30,686 nt of DNA from a virus (IMGVR_UViG_3300044630_003015:1-30686); one strand, 5' to 3'; counted from the first letter of the stretch, positions 1 to 7,157 are shown. A program made the numbers and translations. The notes: generated by a model not told the origin, from the letters alone.

Positions 1-645
1 ACCCCATGAGTAGGCCATGTACACCAGCAACCCAATGTTACGCCACTCATACTTGGTGAATGCCTTGTCCATGAATTGCTTGATGTGTTTCTTTTCCCAC
101 ACCACACGGCGCGGCTTGTCTTGCCGTCTGCTCACCTCAGTGAAGGGGTTGTGCTTTGTAAAGCCATTGCGGATAGCAAAGCTAAACAACAAACGATAGA
201 CTGCCAGTGTGTGATTGGCAAGGCTAACACTGTTCTCTGCATGCTTGTCGTAGATACGCTGGCACATTGGTGTGGCAATGTCACACAGCCTTGTGTTGAG
301 TAGCTCCTGTGACACTGTAGCATCATGAAACCATTGCTTCAGGTAGTAGACATAATCAGTCTTGCTCTTTGGAGACAGGGCTTTGTAGCCTATGCTGTTG
401 ATGTAAGACTTGAACAGGTCTTCAACCCTTGACTTCTCAGACAAGTCTTTTAAGTAGCGGTGTTCCTTACGCCACGAGTCCATGATTGCATTATGCTTCT
501 CAGCATACTCGACAGCAGCTTCGTAGTCTGTGCCACACGCCTTACGCTCAACTATACCAGCATCAATCGCATCTACTGGAGGGTTGTAGCGGTAGTGTGT
601 AGTGTCATAGCGGATGAAGGATAATAGGTAGCGTGGTAGTTTCAT
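1..645 (-). CDS. Tyrosine recombinase integrase, N-terminal part (cut by window edge)
   Basis: The frame is open from the ATG at 645 to the left edge, giving 215 codons without a stop, so the C-terminal catalytic part lies outside. The visible part fits an N-terminal SAM-like core-binding domain (about residues 60-165, helical, with a run like SPKSKTDYVYYLKQW), then a linker (VSRRQDKPRRV) and the start of the catalytic domain (RNIGLLVYMAYSWG). In phage integrases that last stretch sits just before the first catalytic Arg. The Arg, His and Tyr residues themselves are not visible. Such enzymes integrate and excise phage DNA at att sites. The start overlaps the stop of the upstream gene in an ATGA, so translation is probably coupled. 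The family call is from recognisable sequence character; activity cannot be judged. Confidence 0.85.
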   Translation of the reverse strand, partial: MKLPRYLLSFIRYDTTHYRYNPPVDAIDAGIVERKACGTDYEAAVEYAEKHNAIMDSWRKEHRYLKDLSEKSRVEDLFKSYINSIGYKALSPKSKTDYVYYLKQWFHDATVSQELLNTRLCDIATPMCQRIYDKHAENSVSLANHTLAVYRLLFSFAIRNGFTKHNPFTEVSRRQDKPRRVVWEKKHIKQFMDKAFTKYEWRNIGLLVYMAYSWG

Positions 646-920
646 ATGAGCATCCTGCCTATGTACATACCAGTGAATATTAAAAGCGCAGCCGCCACTA
701 TAAGTGCTGCAAATATTGCACCGATAAGCATCTGTCCAATGCTGTACCACTCTATGCTAAGCTCTTCAATATCATCTGGAACGGACGGATATGGTTTGAT
801 CTTACGAGTCTCCACAGGATCAAGTCCTGCATTGTTAAACCCGCAACTCACTGTGCAATCCTGTGGGTGTGGGCAAGGGGTATTCCCGCCCATCCCGTCA
901 CACATTCTTTTCATTGTCAT
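642..920 (-). CDS. Small membrane protein with Cys-rich N-terminus
   Basis: 92 aa. The N-terminal 30 residues carry four Cys and a His (motifs CDGMGG, PCPHPQDC, SCGF). The last 30 residues form one strongly hydrophobic segment (IGQMLIGAIFAALIVAAALLIF), so this is a C-tail-anchored membrane protein, probably with its Cys-rich head in the cytoplasm. It overlaps the ADP-ribosylglycohydrolase upstream and the integrase downstream by 4 nt each (ATGA junctions), so the three form one translation unit. I do not recognise a family. Confidence 0.7.
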   Translation of the reverse strand: MTMKRMCDGMGGNTPCPHPQDCTVSCGFNNAGLDPVETRKIKPYPSVPDDIEELSIEWYSIGQMLIGAIFAALIVAAALLIFTGMYIGRMLI

Positions 921-1747
921 TCTCCTTCGTACAGATAGTACAAATCGTTTGCCATGACAAGCAACTCATCATGCTTGACCAGCTTGTCGAGCCAGCGCTG
1001 AGGGATGGCAGAGTAGCCATAGATACGGCCAGCAATCATACCAGTGACAGCACCCACTGTGTCAGCGTCACCACCCTTGTTGATGGCATGTACAACAGCG
1101 TCTTTAAAGCTTGTTGTACGAGCAATGCTATCCCATGCTGAAGCATAGCAGCCCATCACAGAACCATCAGGCTTTGCTGCACCTTTGACACGCAGACCAT
1201 CATAGCAAGACAGTCTGCTGCCACGATGAAGCTCTTCAGCCAGTGCCGATACATATTGCACAGTGTCTTTTGTGCCGTGTGTAATCAGTGCTGTCGCAAC
1301 AGACTCACCAATAGCCAGTGCCATGCATCGATGATTGACCATAACATTAGCTGCCATTCGCATGATAGAACCATTGCCGCTGGTCTTGTAGTCTGTGCTG
1401 CCACCATAGATGCGGGACTTCTCAATGCTCGACAGTGCATCAGATGTTGTACGGCCAATGTCAAAGCAATAGTCACGAGTACCATGTGTGCCGTAGCGTT
1501 TCCAATCAACGAAATTATTAGCAATCACCTTCGGTGAAAAGGTTTTGAAGTTGATGTACGCATCGGCAATGCATACCATCATGGCTGTGTCATCTGTCCA
1601 CTCACCAACAGCAGTATCGTGAGCGCCACCACCCACCATCTCAGTGAGCGGATGCCCTGTGTTTGGCTGTGTAAATTCTAGCGGTGCGCCAAGCGCATCA
1701 CCGATAGCTGTGCCAATGAACATGCCAATTGCATAGTCTTTATCCAT
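917..1747 (-). CDS. ADP-ribosylglycohydrolase (DraG/ARH family)
   Basis: 276 aa from the ATG at 1747, chosen because AAGGGG lies 7 nt upstream; a longer frame begins at 1783. Family hallmarks are clear: GDALGAPLEF near residues 16-25, the metal-binding WTDDTAMM (T51, D52, D53), GNGSIMR (125-130) and GGDADTVGAV (D227, D229, T230), which supplies the other metal ligands. ARH/DraG enzymes use a binuclear Mg/Mn centre to remove ADP-ribose from modified proteins or free substrates. Length and motif order match the family, so the enzyme is probably intact. It sits in an accessory block with an integrase. Its target in infection is unknown. Reversal of host ADP-ribosylation, including that made by toxin-type defences, is a reasonable inference only. 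Confidence 0.92.
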   Translation of the reverse strand: MDKDYAIGMFIGTAIGDALGAPLEFTQPNTGHPLTEMVGGGAHDTAVGEWTDDTAMMVCIADAYINFKTFSPKVIANNFVDWKRYGTHGTRDYCFDIGRTTSDALSSIEKSRIYGGSTDYKTSGNGSIMRMAANVMVNHRCMALAIGESVATALITHGTKDTVQYVSALAEELHRGSRLSCYDGLRVKGAAKPDGSVMGCYASAWDSIARTTSFKDAVVHAINKGGDADTVGAVTGMIAGRIYGYSAIPQRWLDKLVKHDELLVMANDLYYLYEGE

Positions 1748-1815
1748 ACATATACCCCTTGTGTTGTTGTCAATGCACACCATACTTAAATGATGTGCAT
1801 CAAGTACTACACTAG

Positions 1816-2658
1816 TTACGCAGCCATCTCTTCAGCAATGTCCCACAACTCGCCATTGATGCGGATGTTTTCTTTCACGCTGTTGATGGGTCGAGCCTTA
1901 CGGATAGAGCCGTATGGTGTTGCCTCAGTCAGGCTCTTGACGAATGCCTTGCCACGGATGACGCTCTCTTGAATGCGGTTGAACACAGTGAATGCATCCA
2001 TGTGGTCATCCTCATTGCGGTTGATGGCAAGCACATCGGTGATGGTTTTCTCGATGGCATAGACACCCTTCTCCTGTGTATCGTACATGTCCCAACGAGT
2101 AGCAACGCTACGCTTAGCCATCTCATACGCTGATGCACTGGACAGTTGCACACTCTTGAGCAGGTTGATACGCTCCATCATAGCTGGCAGGTTAGCCACT
2201 GTGTTACGCAGCATGTCTTCAAAGCCTGACAATGCAGAGGTGTTGTGATACATACGATTCTGGAAGCCGTCACCAGCAACGATGCCGTTAGAGCAGATGA
2301 AACGGAATGCACCAGCAAACAACTTGACGCTGCTGCTGCCATCATGGCTGTTGTACAAGATGATTTCAGGACGCACATCACCCTGAGCAAAGTCAGTGTC
2401 GATAGTACGAGCAAAGGCAATCATGTGGGCCGAATGCTCAGCAGCTACCTTACGGCTACGCTTCTGTGCTGCTTGCACTGGAGCATATCCATAGTCCTGC
2501 ATCACAGGGATGAGGTCGCTAGTGTGCAGCGCAACATAACGATCAGTCAAGCGGTCATGCTTGGTAGTGGCAAACACAGCAGGGGATAGCTGTTGGATGC
2601 GCTCTGTTGTCAGGGCCGTGTTGTTTGCATTGCGGGAGAAGATGACATGTTTAGACAT
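1816..2658 (-). CDS. DUF932 family phage/plasmid-like protein
   Basis: 280 aa from the ATG at 2658, preceded by AAGGAA 6-7 nt upstream; an in-frame start at 2679 lacks such a site. It resembles the DUF932 (LGT/TIGR03299-like) proteins common on phages and plasmids. Features are an N-terminal segment RIQQLSPAVFAT, a central stretch HMIAFARTIDTDF followed by PEIILYNSHDGSSS, and FRFICSNGIVAG, a typical conserved segment. Function is unknown in the family; a nucleic-acid role has been suggested because of mobile-element association. It has its own promoter (2704-2733) and a 5' leader hairpin (2679-2692), so it is expressed separately from the small genes upstream. Confidence 0.85.
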   Translation of the reverse strand: MSKHVIFSRNANNTALTTERIQQLSPAVFATTKHDRLTDRYVALHTSDLIPVMQDYGYAPVQAAQKRSRKVAAEHSAHMIAFARTIDTDFAQGDVRPEIILYNSHDGSSSVKLFAGAFRFICSNGIVAGDGFQNRMYHNTSALSGFEDMLRNTVANLPAMMERINLLKSVQLSSASAYEMAKRSVATRWDMYDTQEKGVYAIEKTITDVLAINRNEDDHMDAFTVFNRIQESVIRGKAFVKSLTEATPYGSIRKARPINSVKENIRINGELWDIAEEMAA

Positions 2659-2678
2659 TGAAGTTTCCTTAAAAGACA

Positions 2679-2692
2679 CAGCGACATTGCTG
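2679..2692 (-). promoter_or_regulatory. Leader inverted repeat CAGC-N6-GCTG of the DUF932 gene
   Basis: Four-bp inverted repeat with a 6-nt loop, starting 11 nt downstream of the -10 box and so near the expected mRNA 5' end. The surrounding 18 bp (2675-2692) match 9333-9350 with one difference. A similar repeat follows the promoter at 10459-10488. It could be an operator or a 5' stabilising stem; the sequence does not decide. Confidence 0.5.
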
Positions 2693-2703
2693 CTAGGGGT
2701 TAG

Positions 2704-2733
2704 AGTGTAAACGATAAGTTAAATGTTTGTCAA
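2704..2733 (-). promoter_or_regulatory. Sigma70-type promoter of the DUF932 gene
   Basis: On the - strand, TTGACA (2733-2728), an 18-bp spacer and TACACT (2709-2704). The -35 box overlaps the last codon and stop of the gene ending at 2730. The same -35 and spacer length recur in three other leftward promoters. Confidence 0.75.
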
Positions 2734-3008
2734 GTAATGTCCGACTCAGGTGAAGGGTCTTTATCAAGTGCTGGTATTCGAAGCCTGACCCTTTCAAGCG
2801 GATGCACACTCTGCCATGCAGCCAAGTGACACACCTCACCGAACATGTTCAGGCAGTAGCTGTACGAGCCGTCAATGTGATCGTAGTAGAACACATCACC
2901 AGTTGGTAGCTGCACATAGCTCCTTGGCCTACACTTGTAAAGCTCACGGACAGGATGGATTTCAAAGTCATTGATATCAATTGCGGTAATCATATAAGCG
3001 CCTTTCAT
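2730..3008 (-). CDS. Hypothetical protein, 92 aa
   Basis: No family recognised. The start at 3008 has AAGGGA 7 nt upstream, inside the end of the preceding gene; an alternative ATG at 2993 also has an AAAGG, so the first five residues are uncertain. The protein has a compact mixed sequence with a stretch VQLPTGDVFYYDHIDGSYSY that looks like short beta strands. It follows the 117-aa gene with a 1-nt gap, and its 3' end contains the -35 box of the next gene. Confidence 0.65.
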   Translation of the reverse strand: MKGAYMITAIDINDFEIHPVRELYKCRPRSYVQLPTGDVFYYDHIDGSYSYCLNMFGEVCHLAAWQSVHPLERVRLRIPALDKDPSPESDIT

Positions 3009-3009
3009 T

Positions 3010-3363
3010 TTAAATCCCTTGCTCTTCAGCCATCAGTGCTGCCCACTTGAGCCACATATAACGCATACCTTGCACATCGTGGGTGATGCTTTCATACACA
3101 TCAGGTTGGTCGCCATATTTCTCAAACAAAGTATGACTTCCTACTTTACATCCCATATTAGTTAATCCTTTCATGACTTGATCACGCAATATTTCTGAAT
3201 CAAAACCATAAAAGTTACCAGTTATGTCACGGATGGCATAGTAGACTGCACAGCATGAGAACCTTTCTTTTAAATGATCTGCCTCATATCGTGAATTAGA
3301 AACTAAATATTTATCAGCAGCGGTATGTAATATATCTGCAATGGTGTATTGTTTCTTTGTCAT
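3010..3363 (-). CDS. Hypothetical protein, 117 aa
   Basis: No family recognised. Mostly helical and soluble, with a Cys pair (SCCAVYYAIRDITG) and a C-terminal amphipathic part (MRYMWLKWAALMAEE). The start overlaps the TGA of the upstream 54-aa gene by an ATGA junction, which supports both genes. Confidence 0.65.
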   Translation of the reverse strand: MTKKQYTIADILHTAADKYLVSNSRYEADHLKERFSCCAVYYAIRDITGNFYGFDSEILRDQVMKGLTNMGCKVGSHTLFEKYGDQPDVYESITHDVQGMRYMWLKWAALMAEEQGI

Positions 3364-3524
3364 TTGTTGTACCTATTAACTAGTTGTCTCAGTATCATTA
3401 TGTCACCCTCATATAACGCAAACCCTTTTAAGTATCCGGCATTGTATTCATCACTGACATTTTGCCGGAAACGAAATTGTCCTCTGCGTCCTTGCATATA
3501 TCCAAGCATATATTCTAGTGACAT
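3360..3524 (-). CDS. Small hypothetical protein, 54 aa
   Basis: Starts at the ATG at 3524 and ends in a TGA that overlaps the next start (ATGA). It contains YMQGRRGQFRF and EYNAGYLKGF; the Gly-Tyr-x-x-Gly pattern is common in small phage proteins but does not identify a function. It follows the 82-aa gene with a 1-nt gap. The coupled position and sensible composition make it likely real. Confidence 0.65.
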   Translation of the reverse strand: MSLEYMLGYMQGRRGQFRFRQNVSDEYNAGYLKGFALYEGDIMILRQLVNRYNK

Positions 3525-3525
3525 A

Positions 3526-3774
3526 TTAATTATCTAACACAATTGATGATCTGCTAATCTTCTTTGTCTCAATGTTTTGTTTGAAACAAGCGTAGTCCAC
3601 ACCATCCTTAGCCACGAAGGCTTCGAACTTATCTTTAGCATAACATCTACTTTGAACATGTGCATCAACAAGCTCTTGCTTCATGCGCTCATATTCACCA
3701 CCTGCCCAAAAGTTTGCTACATTAGATGCTAATACTAACGCACAGAAAATTGTAACCTTTATTAGATTAGACAT
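3526..3774 (-). CDS. Small exported or membrane-anchored protein, 82 aa
   Basis: The N-terminus (residues 1-22: short basic start then TIFCALVLASNVANFWA) looks like an uncleaved signal anchor or signal peptide. The rest is hydrophilic with two Cys (SRCYAKDK and YACFKQN), which could pair in the periplasm. The start lies 8 nt inside the upstream 48-aa gene. No family recognised. Confidence 0.6.
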   Translation of the reverse strand: MSNLIKVTIFCALVLASNVANFWAGGEYERMKQELVDAHVQSRCYAKDKFEAFVAKDGVDYACFKQNIETKKISRSSIVLDN

Positions 3775-3913
3775 CTGCTATATCCTCAAGAGTTCTTTTC
3801 GCCATCTCAAGTGACTCAATAGCCTCTTCATATTCTTTATCTTTAAACTCATGTATGGCAGCGTTCACTAGTTTATATACCAGTGTAATTGATGGCACTC
3901 TAGTATCAATCAT
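3767..3913 (-). CDS. Small hypothetical protein, 48 aa
   Basis: ATG at 3913, overlapping the TGA of the upstream gene as ATGA; stop at 3767, 8 nt into the next gene. The C-terminal half is Glu/Lys-rich and helical (EYEEAIESLEMAKRTLEDI), like one helical hairpin. No function assigned. Confidence 0.55.
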   Translation of the reverse strand: MIDTRVPSITLVYKLVNAAIHEFKDKEYEEAIESLEMAKRTLEDIADV

Positions 3914-4182
3914 GTTGCGCTTTCTGTGGAGTAACTAGAGTATGAACGGATGCGGCTGTTATTATCAGTGTGCTTCTCAACAAACTTAATGCGAGTTGTT
4001 TCAGGCAGTGCCTCCATTAATAGCCTAAGATCGCAATCTTCTTCAAGATATACATTGTCCTTGTACTGGTAGCTGTATGTAGACACCTTGTCTGCAATGC
4101 CTAGATTCACCAGCACTTGACGCTTCACCTTACCCCATGCATGCCCTGCATCGGAGTATACAATAACTGTGAATGTTTTCAT
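3910..4182 (-). CDS. Conserved small phage protein, 90 aa
   Basis: It begins MKTFTVIVYSDAGHAWGKVKR and contains VYLEEDCDLRLLMEAL and a basic C-terminal part. I recall similar small proteins in many phages; no biochemical role is known to me. Its start overlaps the upstream stop (4179) by ATGA and its end overlaps the next start in the same way, so it is an inner gene of a translationally coupled string. Confidence 0.75.
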   Translation of the reverse strand: MKTFTVIVYSDAGHAWGKVKRQVLVNLGIADKVSTYSYQYKDNVYLEEDCDLRLLMEALPETTRIKFVEKHTDNNSRIRSYSSYSTESAT

Positions 4183-4412
4183 TTTGTTTCCTTGTTTAAT
4201 GCGAAAGCCAGAGATTGCAGTTCTTTATCGATTAATTCCTCTTCACCGAATGCACCCATGTCGCCATCCATTAGAGCTAGCAACTCAGCGCACTCACCTG
4301 ATACTTCCTCAGCAAGTGAGATGGATGCCTTGTCTCCGTTCACCACCTGTACTGCCAATTCATAGGCACGACCTAACATGTCTTCAAGTCTTGAATAGTC
4401 TGATTGTTTCAT
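4179..4412 (-). CDS. Hypothetical acidic protein, 77 aa
   Basis: Predicted all-helical and strongly acidic (ISLAEEVSGECAELLALMDGD, then FGEEELIDKELQS). ATGA overlaps on both sides. No family recognised. Confidence 0.65.
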   Translation of the reverse strand: MKQSDYSRLEDMLGRAYELAVQVVNGDKASISLAEEVSGECAELLALMDGDMGAFGEEELIDKELQSLAFALNKETK

Positions 4413-4585
4413 TTTGATTCCTCTACTATTTGTGTTTCAAGACTAATTAAAAAATCAATGATCACTGCAATGCTTTCCTCAAATGTATCATTCTCAGTTG
4501 GTCGTGAACCTAAACCCATGACAATCATGGAATTACTTAGATCATATGCAGCGAATAACGCTATCTGAACATCTTCTAGTTTCAT
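4409..4585 (-). CDS. Small hypothetical protein, 58 aa
   Basis: ATG at 4585 and TGA at 4409, both in ATGA junctions with the neighbours. The C-terminal helix FEESIAVIIDFLISLETQIVEE is amphipathic. Its helical, acidic character resembles the following 77-aa protein. No family recognised. Confidence 0.65.
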   Translation of the reverse strand: MKLEDVQIALFAAYDLSNSMIVMGLGSRPTENDTFEESIAVIIDFLISLETQIVEESK

Positions 4586-4758
4586 TTTGTTTCCTCTAGG
4601 TAAGCAATTTCATAATCTAATATAAAGTCTGTCTCCCACACATGCTGCTCTGGAGTATCTAATACTTGCTGCACAGCTTCTGATTTAGAGGACGCTTCTA
4701 TTTCAATTTCAGCACATTGATAAACTGTACGGGTCATAACTATTGTAAATGTTTTCAT
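4582..4758 (-). CDS. Conserved small phage protein, 58 aa
   Basis: The start at 4758 has GGAG 8 nt upstream; the longer frame would need a TTG start at 4803. It begins MKTFTIVMTRTVYQC and continues EIEIEASSKSEAVQQVLD, an alternating strand and helix pattern seen in small phage proteins I recall with the same N-terminus. Function unknown. It is coupled to the next gene by ATGA. Confidence 0.7.
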   Translation of the reverse strand: MKTFTIVMTRTVYQCAEIEIEASSKSEAVQQVLDTPEQHVWETDFILDYEIAYLEETK

Positions 4759-4771
4759 TTGCAATGCTCCA

Positions 4772-4837
4772 TCAATGGATAATAAAAAGTATAACGATCT
4801 CAATCATGTGCAGCAAGTATATAACTGCGTCACTCAT
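4772..4837 (-). CDS. Possible 21-aa hydrophobic peptide
   Basis: Sequence MSDAVIYLLHMIEIVILFII plus His, almost entirely a single membrane helix. Its ATG overlaps the TGA of the preceding 76-aa gene as ATGA, the junction used throughout this operon. It fills the gap before the start at 4758. It is too short to be sure; chance is possible. Confidence 0.35.
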   Translation of the reverse strand: MSDAVIYLLHMIEIVILFIIH

Positions 4838-5064
4838 TTTGAATCCTCTATATATGTAGTGATGGCATGCTCCAAACTATCCCATGTGATGCCATAGTTA
4901 GCATCGAAACTCTCCGCTACCATCTCAAGCACACGGACACAATCGTCATCTGTGAAAGATTTAATTCGTGCATTGTCAGTGGATTCTATAACAGCACGAA
5001 CATCATCAATACCCCAATCATTCCTGAGAATATATTGATTGTTTTCAAATACTACTTTAGCCAT
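4834..5064 (-). CDS. Conserved small phage protein, 76 aa
   Basis: It starts MAKVVFENNQYILRNDWGIDDV and is acidic and helical through ESFDANYGITWDSLEHAI. I recall close relatives in other phages without known function. A good TAGGAGC site lies 8 nt before the ATG. The leader TAGGAGC(A/G)AAT(G/A)AA and the first codons recur at the gene starting at 5634, suggesting a shared or duplicated start region. Confidence 0.75.
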   Translation of the reverse strand: MAKVVFENNQYILRNDWGIDDVRAVIESTDNARIKSFTDDDCVRVLEMVAESFDANYGITWDSLEHAITTYIEDSK

Positions 5065-5082
5065 TTCATTTGCTCCTAATAA

Positions 5083-5634
5083 TTAAATTGGTGTACCATG
5101 CCCTTGACAATCAGGGCATTTAGTCCAAACAGGGGACAGTTTTTCGTCAAGGTTAATGCCCCAATGTTCGGCACATGTTTCGCATCCATGAGTATCATTC
5201 CAAATAGACTCAGCTTCCTGTTCAACTTCACCCAAGGCAGCATAAAAGCGCTTGTGAAATTCCTCTGGTTCTTCGTCCAATTGATTGGCTTCGACTTCAA
5301 TACTTTCTGTGCATTGGACTATGCCTTCGACAATGCTGCCAACCATCATTGCAGTGACCAGCACTCCCTGTTGGTCTAAGTCTTTCCAAGTTCCAAGTTG
5401 GTGTAGTGCGTCACTATGAACCCACTCGCTGATAAGTTTGTCAAAAGGAAAGTCATTAAACCCATCGGGTTCTATGGTTTTGTAGTATTCGATTTGCATA
5501 CTTAGATATGCACCACAAGCGGTGTATTTGTACACTTGGCGATACAGTTCAGCGGGACTATCAGCATCGGGAAATGCATCCGCAAAAAATACATTGCTTA
5601 ATTGGTCTTCGTGGGATTGTTCTGCTTTAGCCAT
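5083..5634 (-). CDS. Hypothetical protein with C-terminal CxxC zinc-ribbon-like motif
   Basis: 183 aa from the ATG at 5634, chosen for the TAGGAGC site 8 nt upstream; an earlier in-frame start at 5676 lacks one and would overlap the upstream gene. The C-terminus has two CxxC pairs (CETC and CPDC, about 20 residues apart) with a His after each, which suggests a structural zinc site. The rest is acidic. I recall similar phage proteins ending in the same CPDCQGHG pattern, without known function. Confidence 0.75.
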   Translation of the reverse strand: MAKAEQSHEDQLSNVFFADAFPDADSPAELYRQVYKYTACGAYLSMQIEYYKTIEPDGFNDFPFDKLISEWVHSDALHQLGTWKDLDQQGVLVTAMMVGSIVEGIVQCTESIEVEANQLDEEPEEFHKRFYAALGEVEQEAESIWNDTHGCETCAEHWGINLDEKLSPVWTKCPDCQGHGTPI

Positions 5635-5635
5635 T

Positions 5636-5854
5636 TTATTCGCTCCTAATACGGGTTCTAACATGTGGGCTACCATCTAACATCTCACATGTTACATTGA
5701 TGGCATCAAGTATGTCTGATATAATATATGAGCCGGGAAACTCATTGGGGTCATCAACAGAGTATATCTTCACTGTGTATACAGCACCTTGTAACTCTGC
5801 CATCTCCCATGTGTAGTAGTTGTCTACATTAAACATGTCTATGTATGTTGTCAT
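5636..5854 (-). CDS. Hypothetical protein, 72 aa
   Basis: Aromatic-rich N-terminus (MFNVDNYYTWEM) followed by strand-like sequence. GAGGTGA lies about 6 nt before the ATG. It ends 1 nt before the ATG at 5634, so the Shine-Dalgarno site of the next gene lies inside its coding sequence. No family recognised. Confidence 0.65.
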   Translation of the reverse strand: MTTYIDMFNVDNYYTWEMAELQGAVYTVKIYSVDDPNEFPGSYIISDILDAINVTCEMLDGSPHVRTRIRSE

Positions 5855-5858
5855 GCTC

Positions 5859-6071
5859 TCACCTCTTCAATATACCTAGTTGAACAAACTGTCCTATAAC
5901 ACCATTCCAAAAGTATAGGCAAGGGTTTAGTTTAAAACTCTCAGCACAGCGCACAGCTTCAGGGAATGTACGCTTGCTGCATATTGGTGACCCATCTACA
6001 ATGACGCTCCAATTATTAATATCGTCATCGGCTGATTGAGAAAAGCTGTAATAACATTTAGGTGTTTCCAT
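5859..6071 (-). CDS. Hypothetical protein, 70 aa
   Basis: Cys- and aromatic-rich small protein (PKCYYSFSQ, IVDGSPICSKRTF, FKLNPCLYFWNG). The start lies 14 nt inside the end of the upstream gene. A weak TTCT-GAA-AGAA inverted repeat precedes the ATG, a degenerate likeness of the hairpins further right. Function unknown. Confidence 0.6.
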   Translation of the reverse strand: METPKCYYSFSQSADDDINNWSVIVDGSPICSKRTFPEAVRCAESFKLNPCLYFWNGVIGQFVQLGILKR

Positions 6072-6360
6072 TGTGTTCTTTCAGAAAGGTTATAACCTGT
6101 GCCATATCCTCAGCAGATACCTGCCATGCTGGCACTCCACCATCTAGGCACAGTCCGTTAGAGTACTCACCTCCACGGCTGTCTTGACTAAGTATAGTGG
6201 AGATATAATAGCGTGAGACAAACTGCCCATAGTCAGTATGCGGATATCTATTATCGTAGAACTCTACCATCGGTGCTTTGTCATTAGGAAGACGCCACCC
6301 GCCATATTGATCGCCAATATTAACAATGCGAACATTCCATATGCCTAGTTTAAGTAACAT
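6058..6360 (-). CDS. Hypothetical protein, 100 aa
   Basis: Start taken at the ATG at 6360, 5 nt after the upstream stop; a TTG start at 6375 would overlap that gene. The N-terminal half reads IWNVRIVNIGDQYGGWRLPN, then VEFYDNRYPHTDYGQFVSRYYISTIL; the C-terminal half ends in a helix (SAEDMAQVITFLKEH). I recall similar proteins of this size in other phages. No role known to me. Confidence 0.7.
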   Translation of the reverse strand: MLLKLGIWNVRIVNIGDQYGGWRLPNDKAPMVEFYDNRYPHTDYGQFVSRYYISTILSQDSRGGEYSNGLCLDGGVPAWQVSAEDMAQVITFLKEHNGNT

Positions 6361-6365
6361 ATTAT

Positions 6366-6755
6366 TTAGTCCCAAGTGTGGATGGATGGACGCTTGCTGT
6401 CGCTGACATTCAGCGCTACAAGTCGGGCAGATGTTATCGGATGCTCACCATACAAGTGAACGAATGTGCTGTACCTGTAAGGGTTGTACATAATGGCAGA
6501 GCCATTGATGGTGGTGAATGCAATAGTCCTGCCCTGAACATCATCATCGCCAAACCATGTGCCACTGACACCAGCATGTACATTCTTACGCCGCTCACGG
6601 ATGACACGCTGCCGTCCTGCCTCAGACACCTTGAATGTCGCATCATTGAGCAGCACCTGTTGACGATGTGCTATGACACGCCCCTTCATGTCACCCTCAA
6701 GTGCCTTGATACTGAACAGCTTGCGGTGCAGGTTAAAGTATACGAATACTTTCAT
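6366..6755 (-). CDS. Conserved phage protein, 129 aa
   Basis: It starts MKVFVYFNLHRKLFSIKALEG and contains RVIAHRQQVLLNDATFKVSEAGRQRV followed by a basic ERRKNVHAGVSGTW. This N-terminal signature recurs in many phage hypothetical proteins that I recall. The basic middle could bind nucleic acid, but nothing shows it. Hairpin element 6764-6774 with its AGGA precedes the start. Confidence 0.8.
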   Translation of the reverse strand: MKVFVYFNLHRKLFSIKALEGDMKGRVIAHRQQVLLNDATFKVSEAGRQRVIRERRKNVHAGVSGTWFGDDDVQGRTIAFTTINGSAIMYNPYRYSTFVHLYGEHPITSARLVALNVSDSKRPSIHTWD

Positions 6756-6763
6756 AATATGTT

Positions 6764-6774
6764 TCCTTTCAGGA
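6764..6774 (-). promoter_or_regulatory. Stop-hairpin-SD element H1 (TCCT-GAA-AGGA)
   Basis: Read on the - strand, 4-bp stem with a GAA loop, 9 nt before the ATG at 6755. The TGA stop of the upstream gene (6771-6769) forms the top of the hairpin and the AGGA arm is the Shine-Dalgarno site of the next gene. Confidence 0.7.
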
Positions 6775-7137
6775 TATTAATTGTCTAGCCACTATACCCT
6801 TGCCAACAGCAACAGGTGTTTTATAACGCACAGCATTCTCTAAGAAATACATGAACTTGCCTGTGCCTTCTTTAAAATAAAAGGCATTGTCCTCAGTCAC
6901 CATGTGCAGGGGCTGATAGGTATCGAAAATTGATTTACTATTTGTCCAACTAAAACCAGTGATAGTAACTTCGCCTATGGCAAATGCCTTACCCATACCT
7001 GTCCTGACAATTGCTATTCGCTTGCCAACATAGGGATATAAGCTATTGCTTTCCCGTGTCTCTATAGTTTTAAAACCATCGACAATTAAATCAGCAAAGG
7101 GTTTGTCCTTTGTGTTTCTAACATTAATGCCTAACAT
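6769..7137 (-). CDS. ASCH-domain protein
   Basis: 122 aa. The N-terminal part (FADLIVDGFKTIETRES, then PYVGKRIAIVRTG and FAIGEVTI) matches the ASCH/PUA-like fold: a GxKTIETR motif followed by strands with AIGxV. ASCH domains are thought to bind RNA or modified nucleotides; some have nuclease or deacylase activity. The length equals one domain. The protein may act on RNA in the infected cell, an inference from the fold. It lies between two hairpin elements that link it to its neighbours. Confidence 0.75.
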   Translation of the reverse strand: MLGINVRNTKDKPFADLIVDGFKTIETRESNSLYPYVGKRIAIVRTGMGKAFAIGEVTITGFSWTNSKSIFDTYQPLHMVTEDNAFYFKEGTGKFMYFLENAVRYKTPVAVGKGIVARQLIS

Positions 7138-7145
7138 AATATGTT

Positions 7146-7156
7146 TCCTTTCAGGA
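7146..7156 (-). promoter_or_regulatory. Hairpin-SD element H2 (TCCT-GAA-AGGA)
   Basis: Same hairpin as at 6764-6774, 8 nt before the ATG at 7137. Here the upstream gene ends in TAA 1 nt before the stem, yet the TGA-containing hairpin is kept. Confidence 0.65.
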
Positions 7157-7157
7157 G

